Positions 33,308 through 39,691 of a stretch of 64,000 nucleotides of DNA are shown here, one piece after another. The stretch comes from Streptomyces sp. NBC_00224. Lineage in GTDB: Bacteria > Actinomycetota > Actinomycetes > Streptomycetales > Streptomycetaceae. The stretch spans positions 4,064,501 through 4,128,500 of the forward strand of contig NZ_CP108106.1 in assembly GCF_041435195.1 (NCBI RefSeq), written 5' to 3'. Within the stretch, counting starts at the first letter, position 1. The number at the start of each line of letters is the position of its first letter. The notes beneath the pieces are model-generated. The model searched no databases. It was not told where the DNA came from and worked only from the letters and a program-made list of their open reading frames with translations. The position numbers and the translations under genes are program-made.

Positions 33308-33760
33308 TCACGGCATCCCCCGTCCACCCTCGACCATCTTGAACCACACCGCTTTCGAGTGCGGGATCGCACCGCCATAGAGGCAGACACCCCACTGGTC
33401 CGCAAGCGCTGCCACCAACCCCAGCCCCATCCCGCCCTCCCGGACACCGGGGGCTTCCCCAGGGGGGACAGGCAGCTCACGGGGGCGATCGTCGTAGACG
33501 TACACCGAGACCCAGTCGTCGGCGAGCGTCACCTCGACGTGCACGAGTTTCGCCGGGGTGTGCCTGCACACGTTGGCGACGAGCTCGCTCGTGCAGATCC
33601 GCGCCGACTCTGCGAGTTGAGCGTGCCCAGCCGTGCGCAGCAGCGCGGCAACCAGTGCTCTCAGCTCACCCGCGGCGGTCAGGCGGCTTGCGGTGCTCAG
33701 GCGGTGCGTTCTCGTCGCAGTGGGCACAGGTGGTGGGGTAGGTACTAAAGATGCGGTCAT
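33308..33760 (-). CDS. ATP-binding protein of the anti-sigma/GHKL type
   Basis: 150 residues from ATG 33760 with GGGAGA upstream. It has the GHKL ATPase boxes: N box in SELVANVCRHTP, G1 in VYDDRPRELP and G2 in GMGLGLVAALADQWG. The size and lack of other domains match the single-domain HATPase_c proteins that are common in Streptomyces beside XRE-DUF397 pairs. They may act as anti-sigma factor kinases, but most have no known partner. It is divergent from the XRE gene, 242 bases away. Confidence 0.85.
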   Translation of the reverse strand: MTASLVPTPPPVPTATRTHRLSTASRLTAAGELRALVAALLRTAGHAQLAESARICTSELVANVCRHTPAKLVHVEVTLADDWVSVYVYDDRPRELPVPPGEAPGVREGGMGLGLVAALADQWGVCLYGGAIPHSKAVWFKMVEGGRGMP

Positions 33761-33892
33761 TTTGCCGTCTCCCAACGCAGTTGAGCGCACACTGCTCCTC
33801 GTCCGTGGCTTTGACTGCTCCTCATGCCGCTCCAACTGGCATGGCAGCGACTGCATTTCGGCCCGAGACCCTTAATGGCGCGATGCTTGGAC

Positions 33893-33902
33893 GACGGTAG
33901 CG
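33893..33902. promoter_or_regulatory. ACGGTAGCGC element between the divergent ATPase and XRE genes
   Basis: On the minus strand this reads GCGCTACCGT, nine of ten bases matching the core GCGCTACGGT of the box before the radical SAM operon. It is placed 132 bases from the ATPase start and 100 bases from the XRE start. Confidence 0.3.
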
Positions 33903-34002
33903 CGCTCGTCTCACAAGTTGTACCCAAACGACTCAACTAAGGAACTGCTGGACCACCTTGGGGGTACGGGGCCACACTGGGGGCCGACAGAAGGGGAGGC
34001 CA

Positions 34003-34854
34003 ATGCCGCCTAGGAAGGCTCCAACTGCGTGGCAACGACGTCTGGGCGCCGAACTTCGCAAGATGCGCGAACACGCCGGCCTGCCACTCGGCGACGCTGC
34101 GGCATTGCTCGGAACTGATCGCACCACCATCAGCAACAGCGAGTCGGGGCGCTTCGGGGTGAGCGGCGATCGCGTTCGCACCTGGGCCGGCCTCTACCAG
34201 TGTCCCGATGCTGCGTACATCGACGCTCTGGCCACCATGGCGGAGGACCGCCGCAAGGGCTGGTGGGAGGACTATCGCGGCAAGCTGTCGAGCGGCGCGC
34301 TCGACCTCTCCGAGCTGGAGGCCAACGCCACAGGGCTCCGCGGCGTCACCATCATGCACATCCCCGGACAACTCCAGACCGAGGAGTACGCCCGTGCCGT
34401 GTTCGAGGAAGCCGTACCGCCACTGAATCCGATCGATCTCCGCACTCGCCTGTCGCATCGGCTCAAGCGGCGCGATGTACTGGACCGCCCCGAGCCCCTG
34501 CCCTGCACCTTCCTCATCCATGAGGCGGCGCTGCGGATGCAGTACGGCAGCGCGAAGATCGCGCGCACCCAGCTCGAACACGTGCTCAAGGAGTCCGAGC
34601 GCGACAACATCACCGTGCGGGTGATCCCGTTCTCGGCTGGCGGGTTCCCGAACGCGGGGTCATCGACCCTCTACATCTATGGCCCGGTGCCGCAGCTCGA
34701 TACGGTGCAGATGGACACCCCAACAGGCCCGGCGTTCCTGGACGCCGAAACCCTTCTCGCCAACTACCGAGCCGTACTCGATCGCACGCTTGAGCGGTCG
34801 ATGGACCCGGCCCAGTCGCGAGACTTCATTCACGGCATCGCACAACAAGCATGA
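34003..34854 (+). CDS. XRE-family regulator with DUF5753 domain
   Basis: 283 residues from ATG 34003 with GGGGAGG upstream. The helix-turn-helix is at about 12-66 (LGAELRKMREHAGLPLGDAA, LLGTDRTTISNSESGRFGVS). The remainder is the DUF5753 domain (TIMHIPGQLQTEEYARAVF ... ITVRVIPFSAGG), which in this family is a putative ligand-sensing part. With the DUF397 gene 14 bases downstream it forms the usual Streptomyces pair. It may control the radical SAM operon that follows. Confidence 0.92.
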   Translation: MPPRKAPTAWQRRLGAELRKMREHAGLPLGDAAALLGTDRTTISNSESGRFGVSGDRVRTWAGLYQCPDAAYIDALATMAEDRRKGWWEDYRGKLSSGALDLSELEANATGLRGVTIMHIPGQLQTEEYARAVFEEAVPPLNPIDLRTRLSHRLKRRDVLDRPEPLPCTFLIHEAALRMQYGSAKIARTQLEHVLKESERDNITVRVIPFSAGGFPNAGSSTLYIYGPVPQLDTVQMDTPTGPAFLDAETLLANYRAVLDRTLERSMDPAQSRDFIHGIAQQA

Positions 34855-34867
34855 AGGCGTGGAGACA

Positions 34868-35062
34868 GTGGAAATTCAGTGGCGAAAGTCCTCGTTCTCG
34901 ACGGACTCGGAGGGCAACTGCCTGGAGCTCGCCGAGGTCGACGGCGAGATCCTGCTTCGCGAGAGCGACCAGAGTGACGTGATCGTACGGACCAGCCGGG
35001 CGAAGCTCCGCGCGTTCCTGCTGGGCGCACAGGCCGGCGAGTTCGATCACCTGACCAAGTAG
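34868..35062 (+). CDS. DUF397 small protein
   Basis: 64 residues from GTG 34868; an in-frame GTG at 34859 is possible. It has the family pattern WRKSSFSTDSEGNCLELAE, followed by DGEILLRES and a C-terminal RAKLRAFLLGAQAGEFDHL. DUF397 proteins accompany XRE-DUF5753 regulators and may modulate them; BldB-type developmental proteins are distant relatives. A strong terminator follows at once. Confidence 0.88.
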   Translation: MEIQWRKSSFSTDSEGNCLELAEVDGEILLRESDQSDVIVRTSRAKLRAFLLGAQAGEFDHLTK

Positions 35063-35076
35063 CCCCGACTCCTCTC

Positions 35077-35103
35077 AGCCCCCTGCCGACTCGGCAGGGG
35101 GCT
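35077..35103 (+). terminator. Terminator of the XRE-DUF397 pair
   Basis: AGCCCCCTGCCGA (35077-35089) and TCGGCAGGGGGCT (35091-35103) form a perfect 13-bp stem followed by TTCGCTT. It separates the regulator pair from the radical SAM operon. Confidence 0.9.
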
Positions 35104-35110
35104 TTCGCTT

Positions 35111-35147
35111 GCCGTCCCACTCGTTGTCATATGCCGTCTCACTCGTT
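35111..35147. repeat. Two direct repeats upstream of the radical SAM promoter
   Basis: GCCGTCCCACTCGTT (35111-35125) and GCCGTCTCACTCGTT (35133-35147) differ at one base and start 22 bases apart, about two helical turns. They end 13 bases before the -35 element, a position expected for activator binding. Confidence 0.6.
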
Positions 35148-35160
35148 AGACGTCAAACAG

Positions 35161-35190
35161 TTGATACGGATCTGTAGCTAGCGCTACGGT
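35161..35190 (+). promoter_or_regulatory. Probable promoter of the radical SAM operon with GCTAGCGC box
   Basis: TTGATA (35161-35166) and TACGGT (35185-35190) are spaced by 18 bases. The spacer ends in GCTAGCGC, and the 14-mer GCTAGCGCTACGGT (35177-35190) matches 20544-20557 at 13 positions. The transcript would have a leader of about 150 bases. Confidence 0.5.
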
Positions 35191-35287
35191 CGCAGAGCAA
35201 TACCGGCCGTCGTCGACTCCCTTGATGGGCGACGCTGGCCGCTGCAACTCTCCATGCCATCGCGCCTGTTGGGGAGGGTTCGCACGC

Positions 35288-35328
35288 GGTTGCTCTCCTC
35301 CCTGGCGATGCACGGGAGGAGAGCAACC
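35288..35328 (+). promoter_or_regulatory. Stable stem-loop in the leader of the radical SAM operon
   Basis: GGTTGCTCTCCTCCC (35288-35302) and GGGAGGAGAGCAACC (35314-35328) pair perfectly over 15 bp with an 11-base loop. It lies 20 bases before the first start codon and just before the ribosome site GCAGGAGGG. There is no T-run. A leader attenuator, RNA-binding target or mRNA stabiliser are possible. Confidence 0.65.
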
Positions 35329-35348
35329 CCGACGCAGGAGGGCACCGC

Positions 35349-36440
35349 ATGGGTGCAGCGATGTTCCAGACGAGCGCGATCACACAGTCGAAGCCGGTTT
35401 TCGCTGACGTAGTTGTCGGCGGGGCGGTCTGGTACGAGACGCTGCTGGATACGGCATGTCGAGCTGTGCGTGCGTTGCGGTGCGATCTACGCGCTAGCCA
35501 CGTCTTTGCGCTCACTGCCCGTGAATCTCGCCGAGCGATCCAGTGGGCCGACATTGGAGGCGTAGCTATGCAGATCACCTTGCAACCCGGCTTAACCGGA
35601 CTCAAGTCCCTTGAGCTTGAGATCACGGGAAAGTGCCAACTCACCTGTACGCACTGCCTGACCACCTCCAGCCCGCAAGCTACCGACGGCACCATGACCC
35701 GCGAAGACTGGCGATCTGTCATCAAGGAAGCCGCTGCTCTGGGCATCCCGCACGTACAACTGATCGGCGGCGAACCGACCGTGCACCCGTGTTGGGCCGA
35801 GTTCGTCGACCTCGCGCTCTCCCTGGGGCTCAAGGTGGAGATCTTCAGCAACCTGTACAAGGTCCTGCCTAGTTGGTGGGAGACGTTCGAGCGAGACGGG
35901 GTCACCCTGGCCACCAGCTACTACAGCAACGACCCCGACGAACACGACACCATCACCGGCAAGCCCGGAAGCTACGTACGCACCCGCAGCAACATCCGCG
36001 AGGCGGTCCGCCGAGGAATCACTCTCCGCGCCGGAATTGTCGATGTCCTCGACGGACAGCACGTCACCGAAGCCCGCGCCGAGTTACGCAGCATGGGCGT
36101 AACCCAGATCCTCACAGACCGAGTGCGGGCCGTAGGACGGGCCGCACTGCCGGGGCAGACCCCGACCGTTGACGCCCTGTGCGGCCGGTGCGCCCACGGG
36201 CGCGCCGCGGTACTGCCCAACGGCGACGTGGCAGGCTGCGTGCTCTCCCGGTTCCTGCCCGGAGGCAACGTCCTATCGCGCTCCCTCGGCGACATCTTGA
36301 AGAGCGCCGAATGGGCCGCCACGGTCGACCGGCTGCCCTCACGCGCAGCCGCGAACCCGTGCGATCCGGACTGTAACCCGGCCAAGGACGGCGGCGACTG
36401 CTCCCCGGCGGAGCAAGAAGCCTGCGACCCTGCCTACTAG
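35349..36440 (+). CDS. Radical SAM enzyme with SPASM-like cysteine-rich C-terminus
   Basis: The core protein from ATG 35568 (GGAGG upstream) is 290 residues. It has the [4Fe-4S] motif CQLTCTHC (Cys23, 27, 30), the SAM motif GGEP at about 68-71, and a C-terminal cysteine set (205, 208, 224, 265, 269, 278, 286) like the auxiliary-cluster SPASM/twitch domains of peptide-modifying enzymes. The frame is open without a stop from another ATG at 35349, which has its own strong ribosome site, adding 73 residues. Two TTA codons occur, at 35592-35594 and 36084-36086, so translation should need the bldA tRNA. It is first in an operon with a methyltransferase and DUF6624 gene. Substrate unknown; a ribosomal peptide is the likeliest. 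Confidence 0.85.
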   Translation: MGAAMFQTSAITQSKPVFADVVVGGAVWYETLLDTACRAVRALRCDLRASHVFALTARESRRAIQWADIGGVAMQITLQPGLTGLKSLELEITGKCQLTCTHCLTTSSPQATDGTMTREDWRSVIKEAAALGIPHVQLIGGEPTVHPCWAEFVDLALSLGLKVEIFSNLYKVLPSWWETFERDGVTLATSYYSNDPDEHDTITGKPGSYVRTRSNIREAVRRGITLRAGIVDVLDGQHVTEARAELRSMGVTQILTDRVRAVGRAALPGQTPTVDALCGRCAHGRAAVLPNGDVAGCVLSRFLPGGNVLSRSLGDILKSAEWAATVDRLPSRAAANPCDPDCNPAKDGGDCSPAEQEACDPAY

Positions 36441-36461
36441 TGCCACCGAGAAGGGGTCGCG

Positions 36462-37607
36462 ATGAACTGGGAACACCACGCTCAACGACTCGCCGACGCG
36501 ATCACCGATCCAGATTCCCGATGGCGCAGCCCTGTCGCCCAGACACCCCGGCACATGCTTGTACCCCGGTGGTGGGCCAGGGGTGACGACGGTCGATGGG
36601 CTCTTCGAGAGGGCCTGACCGATCCCGCCGCCTGGTGGGCGGCAGCCTACGGAGACGAATCGCTGGTCACCCGGGTCGGGCCTCTCCACGCCGACCACGC
36701 GAAGCCCGACGACCATCCCGAAGGGCTTCCCACCTCCTCCGCGACGATGTCGAGCCTGGCCGTCCAGATGCTCCGACATGGCCGCCTCCACACCGGCCTG
36801 TCCCTGCTCGACCTCGGAACCGGTGCGGGCGGCCTCGCCGCCTACGCGGCGCAGCGCCTCGGAAGCCAACAGGTCACCAGCCTCGACGTTGACCCCTACC
36901 TCACCGAAGCGGCACGCGACCGCCTCGCCGACATCGGGCTGCGCCCTCAGTTCATCACCGCCGACGCCACCACAGACATCCCCGGCACCTACGACCGCAT
37001 CATCGCCACCGTCGCCATGCCCCCCGGCCCCGGGCTCCGCCCGATGCTGGCCGCCCTGCGCCCAGGCGGACGACTCGTGACCACCCTCGCCCGCATGGGC
37101 GTCATCCTCACCGCGTGGAAGGACGACCACGGCGAGTGCCACGGCCGAATCGAACGGGACGGTGCCGGATTCATGCTCACCCGCAGCAGTGACGACTACC
37201 CGCCGACCATCACGCCCGCCCCCGAGAAGGACGGCGCGGAGATCACCACGGGCCGCTATCCGGTGCTGAACGTCGCCGAGACTTGGGAACTGCGCAGCAT
37301 GCTGGAGATCGCCGTTCCCGGCGTACAGGCACGCTACGAGGAACGCAGCGGCACTCGGACCGCCTACCTCGCCCACCCGGACGGATCATGGGCCCGCGCA
37401 TCCGCAGAACGGCTCGCCCCGCCCACCGTCCACCAAAGCGGCCCACAGCGCCTCTGGGACAGACTCGAACGCATCCGCAACCGGCTCAACGCCGAGGGTG
37501 GCCTCCCCCTCTACGGCGCCCGCGCCAAGATCTCCCCAGACGGTGTCATCCACCTCTCGCGAGGCAAGTGGGAGGCCACCCTAGGCACCCGAGAGGCCAG
37601 CCCATGA
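36462..37607 (+). CDS. Protein-L-isoaspartate O-methyltransferase-like enzyme
   Basis: 381 residues from ATG 36462 with GAAGGGG upstream. It has a PCMT-like SAM fold: GLPTSSATMSSLAVQML (about 88-104), motif I LLDLGTGAGGLAAYAA (115-130) and TSLDVDPYLTEAARDRL, followed by about 150 residues of C-terminal extension. PCMT homologues in peptide natural product clusters methylate aspartate side chains, leading to aspartimide or isoaspartate. Here it sits 21 bases after the radical SAM gene and overlaps the next gene by four bases, which points to a shared substrate. The substrate is inferred, not seen. Confidence 0.82.
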   Translation: MNWEHHAQRLADAITDPDSRWRSPVAQTPRHMLVPRWWARGDDGRWALREGLTDPAAWWAAAYGDESLVTRVGPLHADHAKPDDHPEGLPTSSATMSSLAVQMLRHGRLHTGLSLLDLGTGAGGLAAYAAQRLGSQQVTSLDVDPYLTEAARDRLADIGLRPQFITADATTDIPGTYDRIIATVAMPPGPGLRPMLAALRPGGRLVTTLARMGVILTAWKDDHGECHGRIERDGAGFMLTRSSDDYPPTITPAPEKDGAEITTGRYPVLNVAETWELRSMLEIAVPGVQARYEERSGTRTAYLAHPDGSWARASAERLAPPTVHQSGPQRLWDRLERIRNRLNAEGGLPLYGARAKISPDGVIHLSRGKWEATLGTREASP

Positions 37608-38116
37608 CCTCTCAGCGCCCCGACCTCACAGCCGAACTCCTGCGCCGCAGGGCAGCCGACCAACACGCCAGGGGCGTACGCGAACACGGGATGGTCGCAC
37701 CCGACCTCGAAGCCATGCGCACAGTCGACGCCGACAACATCGCCGCGCTCAAACGGATCACTGCCGAGCACGGCTGGCCCGGCCGAACCCTCGTCGGCGA
37801 CCAAGCCACGGACGCCGCATGGCTGCTTGTCCAGCACTCCGACGCCGACCCCGAGTTCCAGCAGCACGCACTCACGCTGCTCCGCGAGGCGGTCACCGCT
37901 GGAGAGGCCGAGCCACGGCACCTCGCGTATCTGACTGACCGGTGTCTCTTCCACCAAGGCGAGCCGCAGCTCTACGGAACTCAGTACATCAACGGCAAGC
38001 AGGGGCTGTGCCCGCAGACCATCAGCGACCCGGACAACCTCGACACACGGCGAGCCGGGGTCGGCCTCGGTCCATTCGCCGCGTACGACCGACAGGTACG
38101 CCATCCGGAGAATTAG
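37604..38116 (+). CDS. DUF6624 family protein
   Basis: 170 residues from ATG 37604, overlapping the methyltransferase stop (ATGA). The sequence EHGWPGRTLVGDQATDAAWL, then QHSDADPEFQQHALTLLREA and RHLAYLTDRCLFHQGEPQLYG, is the DUF6624 pattern. The family has no proven function but is often next to modification enzymes in Streptomyces. There is no signal or membrane segment. A terminator follows two bases after the stop, closing the operon. Confidence 0.8.
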   Translation: MTSQRPDLTAELLRRRAADQHARGVREHGMVAPDLEAMRTVDADNIAALKRITAEHGWPGRTLVGDQATDAAWLLVQHSDADPEFQQHALTLLREAVTAGEAEPRHLAYLTDRCLFHQGEPQLYGTQYINGKQGLCPQTISDPDNLDTRRAGVGLGPFAAYDRQVRHPEN

Positions 38117-38117
38117 A

Positions 38118-38144
38118 GCCCCCGGTGGATATCCCGCCGGGGGC
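38118..38144 (+). terminator. Terminator of the radical SAM operon
   Basis: GCCCCCGG (38118-38125) and CCGGGGGC (38137-38144) form an 8-bp perfect stem directly after the DUF6624 stop codon. Confidence 0.75.
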
Positions 38145-38186
38145 GCTCCGTCTTGTCCGCGTTACCGCAGGCCAGCCCCTGCCCCT

Positions 38187-39101
38187 CTACGCGATCGACC
38201 AGGCGATTCCGTCGAGGATGTCGTGCTCGCTGACCACGACCTCGCGGGCGCCCGTGCGGTCCATGACGGACAGCAGGACCAGCGCGCCTGCGGCGATCAC
38301 GTCGATGCGGCCGGGGTGCAGCACCGGGATCGTCGTGCGCTCGGCGTGGGTCGAGGCGAGCAGGCGGTCGGTGACCGCGCGGACCTGCTCGTAGGAGATA
38401 CGGGAGTGGTGGATCGCCGCCGAGTCGTACGCGGGCAGGTCCAGCGTGATCGCGGCGACCGTGGTGACCGAACCGGCCAGGCCCACCAACGTGCGGGGCT
38501 CGCGGAGTGGGACCGTCTGCTCGGCCTCGTCCAGGGCTGCCTCGACGTCCGCCCTTATCGCGGCGATCTGCTCGGGCGTGGCCGGGTCGCCGGGGTGGTG
38601 GCGCTCGGTCATCCGTACGCAGCCGACGTCCACCGAGCGCGCCGCGCGCACCTGCCGGGAGCCGACCACGAACTCCGTCGAGCCGCCGCCGATGTCGACG
38701 ACGAGGTAGTCGCCGTCGGAGTGGAGCTCCCTGGTGGCGCCGGTGAAGGAGAACTCGGCCTCCTGGTCGCCGGTGATCACCTCGGGCTCGACGCCCAGGA
38801 TGTCCAGGACGCCCTGGACGAACTCGTCGCGGTTCTCGGCGTCGCGGGAGGCGGAGGTGGCGACGAAGCGGACGCGCTCGGCGCCGAACTCCTTGATGAC
38901 CGCCGCGTACTCGCGGCAGGCCGCGAAGGTGCGGTCGAGTGCTTCGGGGGCCAGGCGGCCCGTCCGGTCCACGCCCTGGCCGAGGCGGACGATCGTCATC
39001 CGGCGGTCCAGGTCGACGAGTTCGCCGGATACCGGGTCCGCGTCGGCCACCAGGAGCCGGATCGAGTTCGTACCGCAGTCGATGGCGGCGACCCGGGTCA
39101 C
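38187..39101 (-). CDS. ppx: Exopolyphosphatase / guanosine pentaphosphatase family protein
   Basis: 304 residues from GTG 39101, whose first bases overlap the stop of the DUF501 gene. It is an ASKHA-fold Ppx/GppA enzyme that hydrolyses polyphosphate or pppGpp. Phosphate-binding motifs are AIDCGTNSIRLLV, VVDIGGGSTEFV and LVGLAGSVTTV, and the catalytic glutamate lies near VRFVATSASRDAENRDEF. It belongs to the short actinobacterial type lacking the C-terminal HD part. Its 3' end is the integration site of the island. Confidence 0.92.
   Translation of the reverse strand: MTRVAAIDCGTNSIRLLVADADPVSGELVDLDRRMTIVRLGQGVDRTGRLAPEALDRTFAACREYAAVIKEFGAERVRFVATSASRDAENRDEFVQGVLDILGVEPEVITGDQEAEFSFTGATRELHSDGDYLVVDIGGGSTEFVVGSRQVRAARSVDVGCVRMTERHHPGDPATPEQIAAIRADVEAALDEAEQTVPLREPRTLVGLAGSVTTVAAITLDLPAYDSAAIHHSRISYEQVRAVTDRLLASTHAERTTIPVLHPGRIDVIAAGALVLLSVMDRTGAREVVVSEHDILDGIAWSIA
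38188..38222. repeat. Right attachment site (attR) inside the ppx 3' end
   Basis: This 35-bp sequence is identical to 31736-31770. It encodes the last eleven residues of the ppx product and the first two bases of its stop codon, so ppx stays intact. The stop is TAG here but TAA at the left copy because the third base lies outside the core. Confidence 0.9.
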
Positions 39102-39634
39102 TTCTCGTTCTCCCCGGGCACGCAGGGGGTGACGCAGGGGCCCTTCGCCCACCACTCGGGCAGCATCGCGATCGCCTCGTCGCCCAGCGGGTTCACCCCG
39201 GGCCCGGCCGCCAGCGAGTGGCCGACCAGCACGTGCAGGCACTTCACCCGGTCCGGCATGCCGCCCGCGCTCGGGAAGCCCTCCAGGACCTCGATGGCGT
39301 CGCGGCGGGCGATGTAGTCCTCGTGGGCGGCGCGGTAGGCCGCGGCCAGCTCGGGGTCCGTCGCCAGACGCTCCGTCATCTCCTTCATGACCCCGTTGGC
39401 TTCGAGCGTGCCGATCGCCGACGCCGCACGCGGGCAGCTCAGGTAGTACGTCGTCGGGAACGGCGTGCCGTCGGGCAGCCGGGGGGCCGTCTCGACCACG
39501 TCCGGGTTGCCGCACGGGCAGCGGTGCGCGATCGCGCGCAGTCCGCGCGGCGGGCGGCCCAGCTGCTCCTGGAAGGCGGCGATGTCCGCGTCGGTCGGCT
39601 CGGTGCTGGGCGTCTGGGGCGGGGGCGTTTCCAT
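39098..39634 (-). CDS. DUF501 conserved actinobacterial protein
   Basis: 178 residues. The DUF501 signature includes the cysteine-rich RCPCGNPDVVETAPRLPDGTPFPT, the segment TYYLSCPRAASAIGTLEANG, and KCLHVLVGHSLAAG. The cysteines suggest metal binding. It is always between divIC and ppx in actinobacteria, but no function is established. The start region follows a GTCTCT microsatellite-like tract. Confidence 0.9.
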   Translation of the reverse strand: METPPPQTPSTEPTDADIAAFQEQLGRPPRGLRAIAHRCPCGNPDVVETAPRLPDGTPFPTTYYLSCPRAASAIGTLEANGVMKEMTERLATDPELAAAYRAAHEDYIARRDAIEVLEGFPSAGGMPDRVKCLHVLVGHSLAAGPGVNPLGDEAIAMLPEWWAKGPCVTPCVPGENEK

Positions 39635-39640
39635 CGGGGT

Positions 39641-39675
39641 TTCTGTCTCTGTCTCTGTCTGTCGCTGGGTCTGTC
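39641..39675. repeat. Short tandem GTCTCT/CTGTCT tract before the DUF501 gene
   Basis: TTCTGTCTCTGTCTCTGTCT continues as GTCGCTGGGTCTGTCG, a degenerate 6-base repeat in the gap between divIC and the DUF501 start. It replaces the usual ribosome-site sequence, so the DUF501 start may depend on coupling or a weak site. Confidence 0.75.
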
Positions 39676-39691
39676 GCGGGCGGTCGCGGCG

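Larger units (their letters stand above)
31736..38222. mobile_element. Integrated genomic island at the 3' end of ppx
   Basis: The region between the two 35-bp direct repeats (6,452 bp from repeat to repeat) interrupts an otherwise ordinary ndh-ppx-divIC-eno chromosomal order. It is richer in AT at third codon positions than its neighbours. It carries regulatory genes, a secreted protein, a radical SAM operon and fragments. Integration at a gene 3' end with restoration of that end is typical of tyrosine-recombinase elements. No integrase, excisionase, replication or transfer gene was recognised, so it is probably a reduced remnant or is moved in trans. Confidence 0.8.

Noticed and set aside
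38187..39101. Disruption of ppx by the island
   Set aside because: The 35-bp core restores the last codons and supplies a TAG stop, so the protein is full length.
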